A stretch of DNA of 64,000 nt from Plasmodium relictum (taxonomy: Eukaryota > Apicomplexa > Aconoidasida > Haemosporida > Plasmodiidae): the NCBI RefSeq assembly GCF_900005765.1, contig NC_041683.1, positions 372,001 to 436,000 on the forward strand. Direction: 5' to 3'. Positions 34,801-45,967 of the stretch are shown piece after piece. Positions within the stretch are counted from its first letter, which is position 1. The number at the start of each line of letters is the position of its first letter. The notes beneath the pieces were generated by a model. That model did no database searches and was not told the DNA's origin. It saw nothing but the letters and a program-made list of their open reading frames with translations. The position numbers were made by a program, and so were the translations under genes.

Positions 34801-37800
34801 TCATTTTTCATAATATTCGAAATACTTTTTTTTTTGTTTTTTGTCCAAATTTTATCTAAATGATTATTTTCTTCCTTATTCTTATTACTAGACGTTTCAC
34901 TATTTTCATTAAAATTTAATGCTGACTCTATTTTACAATTAAAATTATCTAATGTTTTGTTGTAATTATTCTTATAATCATTATTGTTTTTCAAAAAATT
35001 ATCAAAATATATTTCTTTGTTTAAAATCTTGTTTTTATTAAAATGCATAATGGAGTTTTCATAAGCATCATTTTCCTTTTGTCCACATAGTGAAGAATCA
35101 TTTTCTACTTTATTATTTTCAATAATGTCAATAAATTTTTTCGATAAATTAGCCATATTTTCATTTATATATGTATTCATAATATAATTTTTATTTATTG
35201 GAATCCAATCCTCTAATTTTTCTTTACTTAATTTTTTTATGCACAAGTTAAGAGGAGTACAAAATATTTGACCTGAAGAATTTATATTAAAAACAAATTG
35301 AATAATGTCTAATTTTATTCCTTCTACTTCTTGTCTTTTATTTTTTTCCTCATCTTTATTTCTTTTTATATAATATTCATAAACATTGGTTTTCTTTTCA
35401 TCAAAATAATAATGCTTTTCCAAACAAATTTCATTTATGTTTTTTAATGTTTTTTTCTTTTTAGAACAGTAAAATGTTGGAATAGTAAATTCAATAAATT
35501 TCATACCATAAGATCCAAAAAATAGATTGTACATATTTGTATTTATAAAATTATACTTTCGATCGTCATTATACATTTGAATAGAATTCATCTTATTTTT
35601 CTGCATAGAAGTAAACTTGGAAATATCTAATATTAGGGAATCCTTTATATGCATTTTTATATTTCTGTAACTAAAAATATGATTAAAATGGATATCATTC
35701 CTTTTTTTTATTTCATTTGCTGTTAAGTTTCCTTTGCATAAATTTTTGTTTATATTATTTTCTTCAGTAGCACTATCTTTTTCTCTAATATTATTTTTTT
35801 CTTCGACAAGTTTATTTTTCTTCATGTTACTCTTTATATGCATATTTTCTTTATTGATATTATTTTCTTCATTAATGCTTTCTATATTGCGTGTATTTTC
35901 AATCTTGTAATTATCTCTAGATAGATATCCATTTTCTTTATTTAAATCTAAATTTTCCCTAGATACATTCTTTAAATGATAATTATATAAATAATTAGAG
36001 AAATTATTTGTGTAAGTTTGAAATCCTAAGTCTTTGTAGCTTGTAAAATTATCACATATGAGAATCTTTCTAATATAAACTAGATGTTCATAATAAGAAA
36101 AAGTCATTAAATTGTAATCATTTTTTTTATCATAATTATTACCATATGGGCATATTCTAATCCATTCAATATACCTAAAATACGTATAAGAAAATTCTGA
36201 AATATTTAAAGGAAATATGAATAAAGGTTCATATTGGTTTCTTGTATCCCATATCTCTACTACATTAAAAGAAGCATTAACAGTTGCAATTATATAAGGA
36301 AAATCAGGATTTTTCTCTACCGCAGTATAACCTCTATTAAAATGGCAACGAGTTACATTTTCTTGATATAAATTATTTTGATTAACATTTCTTTCTGATA
36401 AATTGTCTAAAAATTCTTCACAAGAATTTCTAGCAGTTCTCCTTCTGGTTATTTTTTTTATTCCAGTGTTATTAGTATTAAATTTTGTTAACTTATTTTC
36501 CCTTTTATCAAAAATATATAAGTTTCTTGAACCCAATAAAATACTATTATCATCTTGTAAATAACATAAACATAAGGAAGTATCATGCTGTTTAAAAAAT
36601 TTTCCTTTTTTATTTAAATCAGTTATTTCAATTAAATTTAATTCCAAATCATATGAATATAAACTATTATGATTTCCTAAAAAATAGCATTTCCCAAATG
36701 TATAAGGGCTTGGGCACATTTGAAATAGTCTATCAAATAATAAAATATCCTTTGTTATTTTAACTTTATAATCAAAAATGTTAAAAAATTCATCTTCCTT
36801 CTCGTCAACTTCATTGCATATTATCTCTTCTTCTTTCCTTCTATTTATCATTATTTTTTTTTTTTCATCATCTTTCTCGTTAGTAATCGAAACTTTGCTT
36901 TTTTTATAAATATCATTGTATAAATTATTAATAATATCATTCTTGGTATATTGTATGTAACAAATAAATAATCCCACATCATTTCTTGAATAAACTACTG
37001 TTTGATTTATATTATTATTATCTACTTTTATTTCTTTTATCTTAAAAAATTTATTCATAGAAGTAGAGCCTATATGTTTAGCTTCTGTTATGTTTCTATT
37101 TAATTTATATAAAAGATTATTTTTTAATGTATAAAATTTTTTATATATATATTTTTTATTATATTCTTGAGCTATTCTTATTCTATCTGAAAAATCACAA
37201 AATGCTGGTAACTGTGTTATACTAGAAATATCACAATTACCAACTGATAAATTAGTAGGTATTATATTAATTTCATTCTTAAATTCAAATTTTATGTTAG
37301 ATGGTAAATAGCTATAATTTGAATTTTTATATATATCGTTACTATAATCATAATTTTTATTAGAAGAGTTATTATACATATTATATACATAATTGTCATC
37401 ATAAATACAATCCTGAATCTGGACTTCTAAAAATTTTATTTCATTATTATAAAAACCTGTAGGAAACACTAAAACTGGTGACTTTATATTAAAATTTATA
37501 TCATAAGAGTATTTTTTGCTCATATTAATTTTTTTATCTATATAAAAGGTAGCTAAGGTGTTAATAACATCGGAAGAAGCATTTATTCTAATATGATCAT
37601 CTCTTATTCCTTTTTCATAGATATGTGAATTATGTAAAAAATCTATGCAGCTTTTATTTGCCATTTTTTTTTTTTCTTCATATAAATTACAATTTTCCTT
37701 TTCCAAATATTTTTCGTTAGAAGCACAATTTCCATCATTATTTTTTATTTTTTTTGAATTTTGTTTATTTTTTTCTTTGTTATAAGAATTAATTCTTTTA

Positions 37801-38369
37801 TTATTATAGTTTAGTGTTTCTAAATCTTCATTATTAATGCATATATTTTTGTTATCATGTATATTAAAGTTATAAAGATCATCATTACTATTTAAGTTAT
37901 CATTTTTATCATATGACATATTAGAGTCATCATATTCATTATTATTCTTATTATCTTCATCATAATCACTATATTCCTTCTTGTTAATAATTTTACTATA
38001 TATTATATTAGCCTCTTCTTCATTCTCTTCTTCTTCTTCTTCTTCTTCGTCTTCTTTCTCTTCCTCGTCTTCTTTTTCTCCTTCTTCTTTTTCTTCTTCA
38101 TTTTTCTTTTCATTTCTTCTTGCTATATCATAAATTCTATCAGTAGCATGAAAGTTTTTTATCTCATATAAGATGTTAGAATTAAGAGAATCATATATCA
38201 TATGAGGATTCTCTACTGTTTTACATCTAAAATCATTTAATTCATTTTCATCATTTTTTTTATCATTGTTGAAGTTTAATCTTTTTAAAGTTACATCAAT
38301 TTTATTTGGTTCATTAAAAATTTTTAATCTATTAAGAGGATAAATATATAAATTTAATTTTTCTTCCAT
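31806..38369 (-). CDS. Large beta-propeller-like protein, unknown function
   Basis: Open frame of 2187 codons from a clean ATG. I do not recognise a named family. Residues about 380-760 contain WD/propeller-like strands: VVYSRNDVGLFICYIQYT, CYFLGNHNSLYSYDLELN, SILLGSRNLYIFDKR, IIATVNASFNVVEIWDTR and YIEWIRICPYG. An acidic Glu run lies near 92-118, and the remainder is mostly Asn/Lys low complexity with scattered conserved-looking islands. Architecture (N-terminal degenerate WD repeats plus long tail) loosely recalls RNA Pol I factors TAF1C/Rrn6; this is only a guess. The last 22 residues from VYTYLFNSI are hydrophobic. A 73-nt intron (31898..31826, GTATAC...TTTTACAG) would replace them with an exon 31825..31775 ending FFHN. 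Confidence 0.8.
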   Translation of the reverse strand: MEEKLNLYIYPLNRLKIFNEPNKIDVTLKRLNFNNDKKNDENELNDFRCKTVENPHMIYDSLNSNILYEIKNFHATDRIYDIARRNEKKNEEEKEEGEKEDEEEKEDEEEEEEEENEEEANIIYSKIINKKEYSDYDEDNKNNNEYDDSNMSYDKNDNLNSNDDLYNFNIHDNKNICINNEDLETLNYNNKRINSYNKEKNKQNSKKIKNNDGNCASNEKYLEKENCNLYEEKKKMANKSCIDFLHNSHIYEKGIRDDHIRINASSDVINTLATFYIDKKINMSKKYSYDINFNIKSPVLVFPTGFYNNEIKFLEVQIQDCIYDDNYVYNMYNNSSNKNYDYSNDIYKNSNYSYLPSNIKFEFKNEINIIPTNLSVGNCDISSITQLPAFCDFSDRIRIAQEYNKKYIYKKFYTLKNNLLYKLNRNITEAKHIGSTSMNKFFKIKEIKVDNNNINQTVVYSRNDVGLFICYIQYTKNDIINNLYNDIYKKSKVSITNEKDDEKKKIMINRRKEEEIICNEVDEKEDEFFNIFDYKVKITKDILLFDRLFQMCPSPYTFGKCYFLGNHNSLYSYDLELNLIEITDLNKKGKFFKQHDTSLCLCYLQDDNSILLGSRNLYIFDKRENKLTKFNTNNTGIKKITRRRTARNSCEEFLDNLSERNVNQNNLYQENVTRCHFNRGYTAVEKNPDFPYIIATVNASFNVVEIWDTRNQYEPLFIFPLNISEFSYTYFRYIEWIRICPYGNNYDKKNDYNLMTFSYYEHLVYIRKILICDNFTSYKDLGFQTYTNNFSNYLYNYHLKNVSRENLDLNKENGYLSRDNYKIENTRNIESINEENNINKENMHIKSNMKKNKLVEEKNNIREKDSATEENNINKNLCKGNLTANEIKKRNDIHFNHIFSYRNIKMHIKDSLILDISKFTSMQKNKMNSIQMYNDDRKYNFINTNMYNLFFGSYGMKFIEFTIPTFYCSKKKKTLKNINEICLEKHYYFDEKKTNVYEYYIKRNKDEEKNKRQEVEGIKLDIIQFVFNINSSGQIFCTPLNLCIKKLSKEKLEDWIPINKNYIMNTYINENMANLSKKFIDIIENNKVENDSSLCGQKENDAYENSIMHFNKNKILNKEIYFDNFLKNNNDYKNNYNKTLDNFNCKIESALNFNENSETSSNKNKEENNHLDKIWTKNKKKSISNIMKNENFNLNKHNCDILKEFYSKYSNVTNEFLSEIFKLISKDKILILQKNSNSIKVFSYNNIKLNQTLLKIKKSMLDLFSSSTNSNLCSNINNNQDKKNDNFSCISCNCDDNCSIGSNSFLCSKKDIDNNGSKFSISSVNGDSFTKKLIKCDENVYPKTEVTFLKSSENIIQSFNNNNIKLYDNCSILNNKKSKDLSGKNIDTVKQDIQIDNQNIKLDDNNNANKNFKSSEYNCNIISSDREINFLQQLDEDSKKKKELNSTKLEEKGKKNGINDNKERILSDMIIKIMKETIYKHKNSKKRGNYIKNKKISALSDKKETICSSFNVFELYSQNNIRKQYRNEIIETNFVQSLNYLNLNDFKNFLLNESKYAFCSFHLNNFFYIQTLANLKYSSYNLTEEMIHKYINDSYPFATYSSNFQSFKILKKTQSKSNAVFYNKSLNFYKFMMKQLKENKFFHINQIDNSEKNRMRKITEYSYKNDIGEIVSVTYTNNNNNKLNKKQKYESEMKNNYINMCENDVIISYNNNNGGEYEYNNFKKEISIFKENECVNIKKNNFFNELDNKSNEEKILTYYSNDSEFFSIENEKKKKKKKKYSLLILKRAFNLKELLNVYNEDGLNCILSIMKKVQTLKKKFPSNKKLKKYFNNISKELNKCVPVKNFFFYDTPICFCLFNNDSNNKSQYNTYLNSYEFLLSIVTFFNNNDSIQNEIKNLYNYEHIHFLDKKKKKEVSETSTNLIFLENINDDKKKDQEEREKKNISNTFTHTINVHSKNEDINDPFFKLRENYNCVSFSYDNILHKFKKKKLIFLSKDITYYIFQNILQSEYYIPVPKYMRNKIKINEDDFKCSPNTCFKNHSVGFYNNKLFDVYNSIHFSNLKDFDMHKYIYNEYFNITGNKTKNSLNNYINAKEEKENNSFYTTNLNGYKAGYKIDYNLLNKLYRCWPKNKNSYAPKENYLVRFMKIYLRMLKHIYVYTYLFNSIIYISFLYFYKINFFTGINEKF

Positions 38370-40829
38370 TTTATTAAAATAATCATATATCTATTATTGT
38401 TACTAAAATTTTTGGTAGATAACTTTTATAACAACATAATAATAATTACTATTATAAATTAAAATAGTTAATTTTTATAACCAGAATTCAGCATATTTTT
38501 TTTTTTTTTTTAAGGTTAAAAGATTGCCATTTTTTATTTAACAATATTTCTTTAAAATTCATATTAGAGGTTAAAAGCATATGTCTAAGCATATGTATGT
38601 TCTATTATATATTTATAAACATATATAACGAAAAATATCTAAAATGAAATTAAGAGAAATATATTAAAAAAAAGATAAATAAGATTATATTAAAAAATAA
38701 AATAAATAAATATTAAAAAAATAAAAAAAATTCCATATTAATTACAATTTTATTCTTTTTATAACTAATATATAATGTTTTTAAATAATTTTTAATAATT
38801 AAAGTTATAAAAGTTAAATGAAATATAAATTAAGCATCTTAAAATTATATTGAAAGTACGGATAATTATAAAAATTATATATTATTTTTTATTAAATTAA
38901 AAAAAAAAAAAAAAAAAAAGGATTAAGAAATAAATAAATTAAAATCATAATGAAAGAAAAAAAATGAAAAAAAGAGTAAGGACAAGGAAAAAAGAAAAAA
39001 ATTGAAAATAAAAATGAAATATATATACAACATTGAGTAATAGATGATAAAAATAATTACATAAAAATATATAGGAAAATAAATGAGAACATATAAATGA
39101 AAACATTTCTAAAAAAGAAAAAAAAAAAAAAAATACATGTTTTGTTAAATTAATAATCATTTATTTGAAAAGGAAACAAATGAAAAAAAATGAGTAAAAG
39201 AAAAAGGAAAAATATAATATTACATACATAAATTAAAAATACTTTGATAAAGAGACATATATAAATTATTTTTCATTTTTATTAACTTCCTTGTATAAAA
39301 CAATTTGTCACGTCATTTTGCCTTGTATAAAAAAATATGATCCATTGTAAAAACAAAAATAATTGGAAGATCAAAATGAACTACTAAGTTAATTACACTT
39401 ATATATTTCATTAATATAAAAAAAATAAAATTTAATTCTTTATATTTTAATATTTTTAAGAATAAAACTAGAGTTATATATATGAAAATAAAAAAATGAA
39501 ACATTGTTTCTGTTAAGTTTGTTTTATATTTTTATAAAACAAATAAGAGAACATTTCCTTTTTGTTTTAATAATATTATTAAAAGGTTATGTAAAGAAGA
39601 AATAATTACACAATTTTAAAATTATATAACTATAAAAATAGGAACCTATTAAAATTTATATTATTTTAAAAAAATAATTGTAAACTTAATCTTTTTATGA
39701 AATTATTGTAATATTAAAAATGTGTATAGAAGTTTATATATATTTTAGTATGTGAATATTTAAAACTTAATTTTAATGAAAATTAATATTCGGTTAATAA
39801 TTTCTTTTAAAGGAAAACATAATAGTATTCACATGTGACCATATGAATAAATAAAAAAAATTATCTTATAATAAAACTAAAATATTAATTTAATTACTAA
39901 GTTCATATGAATTTATGTAATTTTTTTCTTTTAGTTATATGAAATTTATTCTATCTCTTATTTTTTTTTTTGTTTTCATTGATATGTTATTTTAGATGAA
40001 AATGCATAATAATTTGAATTCTGAAAATAATAAAAAAATATAAAAATAAACTGTGATCATTATAGAAAAATAAATTTTTATATGATTTGTCTATATATAA
40101 TAATGATGTCGTACTTATTTTTCTAACATAAATAAGTATTTTTATTAACAATGTTACTATGTATTTCCTTTATCAAAATGAAAATAGTTGCTATTTAAAA
40201 TTTATAAATACAATACTACAAACTCTTTATATGTATATATTTTTATGTATTAAACATAATTCATTTTTAAATATTACGATTATTACATATAGTTCTTTTA
40301 TTATTCTTTCGTATATTATTTTTATATAGAAAATAAAAAAAAATTACAATATGCTTTTCACAAATAATATAATATTTTTACACTATAATTTCTCTAAAAT
40401 TAATACATATATTTATTTAATAATTATTTTAAAATTTATTATTTATAAACAAAAAAAATAAACTTTTAAAATATTTAAATATCTAAAATATTTAATTCAT
40501 TTATTAAAAACTTAACATAAATCATGATACAGTATAATTTACTCTATTTCATATATATATTTTATATCTTTGTAAATCTATTCTTGATTGAAATATGTTG
40601 CTTCATTAGAATTTTCGTTTATTAAAAATACGTAAATAATTTAAAACCTTTTTAAAAAAATAATTATGCACTTAATTTTATGCTAAATAAAAAAGAAAAA
40701 AAAAAATTAAATAAACATTCTAAATTTATGATGAAACTTTAAGAATTATCCCCATTTCTTTTATTCTAACTGTACTGAAAAAATCAATCTGAACACTAGT
40801 CAGGAAAAAAAAAAAAATTTAGACACGTA

Positions 40830-40860
<31 letters not shown>

Positions 40861-41150
40861 TATCATAAATTTTAATATTTGTAATTTATTTATTCTGTTT
40901 GTTTTTTAATATTTTATTTTATATCAAAAAGTGTAATATTTGTATCATAAAATATTTTAAGAGCATATATATATATATTAATGTTCCTATATTTTTTTAT
41001 TTATTTTTTTATTTTTTTATATATCAAGTTATTCTATACTTCTTCCTCATAAGCAAAAAATATAAAATTCTTATCTTTAGGAAAGTTATATAGATATATA
41101 TATATTTTTTAGCTAAAATTTTTTTCAGTATATTTTTGAACTTTATAAAA
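38370..41150. other. Divergent promoter region, propeller protein / secreted protein
   Basis: About 2.8 kb, one of the longest gaps here. It holds homopolymers, a TA tract at about 40840-40863 and a perfect palindrome TCACATGTGA near 39830. TAGCTA lies 36 bp upstream of the next start codon. Frames at 38945-39160 and 39313-39504 (minus) and 40899-41093 (plus) are Phe/Ile-rich low complexity and are not accepted as genes. Confidence 0.6.
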
Positions 41151-43290
41151 ATGATAAGGTTTTCTTATATATTGGTTTTCTTATTTATTGAGTCACTTTC
41201 TTTTTTTTTAAATGATAGTAAACAATTTTATGTTAAAGTAGTAAATTGTAACATTCATATAATTGATAGTGCGAGTAGTAGTAAAAATGCAAAAGAATAT
41301 ATATATTTAGGAAAAAATTACAAAGATGAAGAAGAGCAAAAAAAAGAAAATTATAAAGAATTGAGTTATTTTCTTTCATTGAATGATATTCCTAACGGAG
41401 AAAAAGAACTTATTGACAAACATAATTCTTTAAGAGAAATTTATAATAAACAATTTTTGCAAATTGGTGATTTTTTTAATTCTCATTGCAACAAAAAATA
41501 TTATTCCACAAAAATTACTCAGTTAGAATACTTATGCAAAAAAAATGATATATTTACGAAAGCAAAAATAAATGAAAATTACCAAATAGAAAAAAAGAAT
41601 GCAGAAGAACTTCTTAACAATTATGGTTATTTTTTGTTTTCTGATCTAGATAAAAAAAATGCAAATAATGAAATAGGTTCAATCTTTTCTTCAAAGAATA
41701 ATATTAGTGATATTTGCTCAAATAATGAAATTCCTTTTTTACATATATCTGCTGTATGTGAAACTAAGAAAAACATAAATGATTATGATAACGATCAAAT
41801 ACATATTAAAAGCTTTTTGAACAAAAATGAAAATATTTCGTTAGCATGCAGCAAATATAGTATAAATATATTATCAGCTTATTATGTAAGTGAAGATAAA
41901 TATTATAAAGATAATATTCTTAATAGAACAAATCAGATAAAAGAATGTTGCAACGGATTTAACGAATGCAACGTATCATCATCTTTTTTTTTAAATATGA
42001 TTAAACAGAAAAAAGAGGGAAAAACAGATATAGGAAATAATCCACTTTTATTAGTAGAATATAAATGCGACTCTAAAAATTTAAAAGAAAATAGTGCAGA
42101 TATAAATTACTTTCCCACTTTGAGCGGGAATAAATGTAAGTATATTAGAAAAAAAAAAAATTTCTTTTCTTTGATTGATATAGTTATGAACTAAAAAGTA
42201 GACATATTTAGAAGAAATTGTTAAATGAAATATTCTATATATATATATCCAACATAAAAATATATACATTTATGATATAATTAAATTTATTTATTATGAA
42301 ATTTACAGGTTTCTTTGAGGAAAATAAACCAAAGAGTATGAAGAATAGAAAAAATACAAATAATTATGCAAAAAACTTTCAAAATACAAAGAATTTATCT
42401 CATTACTATATATTATTTGGTAAAAAAAGTTTCTATCCCTTATTTTTAAAATTAAAAGAGAAGATGAAAATTCCCCATATATCAAAGAATAATAAAGAAA
42501 GTTCAAATGTGATAAAGAGAAGAAAATATATTTTTAATGATTATAAAAAAGGAAAGAAAATGTTAAATAATTTGTTATTACATAATAAGAAAAATATATT
42601 TTTAAAAAATGCATTTAATAGCCATACACAAACTCATAATAATAAATCATTTTTTAATAATCACCTTAAAATAAATAAAAAAAATGATTTAAAAATATAT
42701 AAAATGAAGAATAACATGTCTTACAAATCTTCTAAAAATACTATGTTTTTAGAAACATATAAGGCAGATATAAGTATCCCAGAAGAAAATCTTAAGAAAG
42801 ATGGGGAACATTTTCATTTACCTTTCAAAATCCCTTTTTCTTTTGAACGTCTTAATGGTTACAATTTACGTGAATATTAATAAATATATATTTATATATT
42901 GAAATATAAAGATATTAATAAAATAAGACATAATGAACTAAAAGATATAGCGATTTTTATTTTTATTTTTATTTTTTTTTTATATTTTTTATAGGTAAAC
43001 TTAAGTTATTAGAAGAAGATATAGAATGGATGACAATTCCTTATGTCCCTATTTCTTGTAGAGAAACATCATGCCCTAATGCTTATCAAATGTGTGTTCC
43101 CATGTTTATTGATGAAAAAAGATTTTTCAATGGGAAAAAATTTGATGAAATAGTTAGAGAAATCTTAGGTAATCATATGAGAAAAGAAGTTTCATTCCCA
43201 AAACGTGAGGAATTCGTATATAGTATTTATTATGCATGTGTATGTAAGAAGTCAGGCTCAGATAATTTCTGTGATGAATCAGTTGAATAA
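41151..43290 (+). CDS. Secreted Cys-rich protein with SUEL-type lectin-like domain, three exons
   Basis: Predicted secreted protein of about 613 residues; no name assigned. Exons are 41151..42135, 42309..42869 and 42995..43290, with matching phases. Residues 1-20 form a signal peptide (MIRFSYILVFLFIESLSFF). Residues about 229-306 resemble a SUEL/galactose-binding lectin domain: LACSKYSINILSAYY, then CNGFNECNVSSSFF, then LLLVEYKC. A partial look-alike (KVVNCNIHIIDSA) sits at 29-41. Exon 2 is a basic Lys/Asn linker. Exon 3 is a Cys-rich domain (SCRETSCPNAYQMC ... YACVCKK). No transmembrane helix or GPI signal is seen at the end. The exon 2 donor could be GTGAAT (chosen) or GTTACA four codons earlier. 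The frame extends upstream only with a TTG at 41136. A role at the parasite surface or in a secretory organelle is inferred. Confidence 0.8.
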
Positions 43291-43353
43291 TTTCTTTTTT
43301 TTTTCTTTTTTCCTCTAATCATTGTTTTACATAAATATATTACTACAAAAAAC

Positions 43354-43385
<32 letters not shown>

Positions 43386-44196
43386 TATAAAGCGAATAAA
43401 ACTAAGCTAATGATACATTTATTTTTATCGAAAGTTATCATTTTAATATATTTTTGTATATATTATATTACTTACATTTCCTTTTATATTTTTTGATTTA
43501 ATAAAGTCCTTATTTTTATTATATATAAATTAAATGTGTTTGCATATAACAAAATGCCATTGATAAATATTATCAAAATGAGACTCAAATAACATATTAT
43601 ATAAAGTAGAAGTACATATATATTAACTATTGGATTTAACCTTTATATTTCAAAAAGATAGCAAAGATTTATAATATTAAATTTTTATATTACATTTTTT
43701 TTTATTTTATATAAATGTGTGTAATAATATAATTTAAAACAATCCTCTAAGGCTAAAATTTATCTGCTAAATCAATTTGGTGAATGGATTTTATGAATTA
43801 TAAGTAAAATAATTCTTTCACTATATTTTTAGCTATTTTGGTTTAAAATTAAAATAAGAAAAAAAAAAATTTAAGAAATTGTGAAATTAAAAAAACAGTG
43901 CTTAACGATAAATATTAGAATCTCCTTAAGATGTAAAAAAGAAAATGAGAGCATTATTAAAAAAAAAACATTTGTTATGAATAAAAGAAAAACAAAATAA
44001 AAAAAAAAAACTAGAGTAAGCTACTAGAAAAAATAACTAAAAAATACAAAAACGAAAAAATAATTTAAAAAAAAAGTATAAAGAAAAAATACATATATAT
44101 AGATAAATACACAAAATTAAAAAATTATGTTTAATATTAATTTCATAAATTTTTTTTTAAATTTCCAAATAATATATTTTTATTGAAAATGAAATA
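43291..44196. other. Convergent 3' intergenic region, secreted protein / PUF2
   Basis: About 900 bp of AT-rich non-coding DNA holding both 3' ends. No gene or RNA recognised. Confidence 0.6.
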
Positions 44197-45967
44197 TTAA
44201 GAATCTAAATTATTGATAGCTCTTAGAATATATTTACCTAAATTAAAAAAAGAAAAAAAAATTTCTTATAGATAAAAATTTTAATGTCCATAAAATAAGA
44301 TTATATATGTATTTATAAACTATTACCATAAGTTTCATTCTTTAATTTGTCTAAATTGCCAATAATTGTTTTTACAATTAAATTTCTTTCTTTTTTTCTA
44401 CAAGTTGTTAGTAACTTCTGCATCATAAAGTTTCCATAACAGTCTTTGCAAATATTTATAATATTTTCATTCCTATTAAAAATAAATAAAATAATATTAT
44501 TAGAAAACAAAAGTTAGCTATATAATATACTAAAAAAAAAAAATTTAAATGAGTATATATTTTTAGCATATTATAAAATCTTATTACCCTTCTGAAATAT
44601 CATTAATAATTTTTTTGATAATTTTTTTTTTGTATTTATACTCTTTTTTCAATAATATTTTTTCAATTATATTGCTGAAAAAAAAAGAAAAGAATATATA
44701 TATACATTTAAGATCCATAATAAAAATATGTAAAAATTGAATAATTGTATGTGTAGAAAAGTTTATAAATTATTCATATGCTTTAGTATGAAGAATATTA
44801 TACATATCAAAAAAAAAAAAAAAAAAAACAGTCTACTAATAAATTTAAAATGTATTAACCGATATAATAATACATTTTGCTTTACTTTTATACTAATTTA
44901 TTTACTTATTTCTTTTTTTTTTTTTTCTATTTTAATTACCAAGCATATTTGTGAGAAGATAACTTATAGATATCATTAACAATTGCATCAGTAATAATAA
45001 ATCTTATTGTGTCATTTGAGTATTCGAAACATTTCTGAATAACATAATTACCATATCTATTCTTGATTAAATGAATTTTTTTTATAATTTTTTCGTTTAG
45101 TCTATTAATTTGATTTTCATTTCCAATCTCATAAATTCTTTGAACAATTCTGCATCCATATGCATGAGAACTTAAAAATGGTAAATATTCCTCAATAATA
45201 TTTATAATTATATCAATATAATTAGATGGCAAAACCTCAACGCATTTCTGAATAACATGATTCCCATTTTGATGACATATATATGTGATTAAATCATCTT
45301 CTAATTCTTTGAATATTTTACATTTATATTCATCAGATAAGGATTCCAATGATTTCTGAATAAGCCTACAACCATATGTGTGTAAAGTAAGAAAGCTAGT
45401 ATAACTCAAAAATTCATCAGTAAAAAGTTCTTTATACTTTTCATCTTTCAAATCAAATATTGTCTGAGCTACATAACTCCCATAAACATCAGGGCATAGT
45501 GAACGAACATCAATCAAAAGTGATTTTAGTATTATTTGTTTTTGCTCATTGCCATTTTCTTTTAATTTTTTTATTATATATTCACAACCACTTTTATGAA
45601 AACACAAAAAAAAAATATCATTCATTACTTTATTAAGATCTACTTCAATTTTTTTTTCTTCATCCTTTTCATTTTTATTCAAGATAAACCCTGGTAATAT
45701 CCCATCTTTTAAATCATAATTATTACTAATTCCCTTTTCATTCATTTTTAAATCATTATTCCCATTTTCATTCGGAAAAAGTGAATTAACTTCACTTAAA
45801 GTTTTGGAATAATATAATGTATCAATGTTTGATGAAGGGATACTGTAATTAGTTGAGTAAGAACTCAATTCTTTTAAATTTCCGAAATTTTTTTTAAAAT
45901 TAATATTTGTCTGGATATCCAATTTTAAATTATTAAAATTTGTTTCCTCAAAAAACATTGATCCCAT
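44197..45967 (-). CDS. PUF2: PUF2-type Pumilio RNA-binding protein, four exons
   Basis: Translational repressor of the Pumilio/FBF family. In Plasmodium, Puf2 holds mRNAs silent in gametocytes and salivary-gland sporozoites. Exons are 45967..44940, 44674..44588, 44472..44327 and 44237..44197, giving 433 residues. Eight PUF repeats run from about 115 to the end, with RNA-edge residues at R2 S164/Q168, R3 C200/Q204, R4 N236/Q240, R5 C272/Q276, R6 N307/Q311, R7 C343/E347 and R8 N386/Q390. The last exon completes the closing helix (TYG | KYILRAINNLDS). Residues 1-110 are Asn-rich and poorly ordered. R7 is split by intron 1 within the Cys343 codon (TG|C), so the unspliced frame loses R7, R8 and the cap. 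Confidence 0.95.

Noticed and set aside
38945-39504. Two short minus-strand frames in the 38-41 kb gap
   Set aside because: Phe/Ile-rich translations of homopolymer DNA; no similarity to any family I know.
40899-41093. 64-codon plus frame upstream of the secreted protein
   Set aside because: Hydrophobic low complexity ending just before a clear signal-peptide start; probably leader or promoter DNA.
41136-41150. Five extra N-terminal codons of the secreted protein
   Set aside because: Starts at TTG; the ATG at 41151 gives a standard signal peptide.
42850-42880. Donor GTTACA at the end of secreted-protein exon 2
   Set aside because: Same phase is possible, but GTGAAT at 42870 is closer to the usual GTRARW donor; the difference is only four residues.
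44737-44979. 80-codon plus frame overlapping PUF2 intron 1
   Set aside because: Low-complexity translation on the opposite strand of an intron with clear flanking PUF exons.
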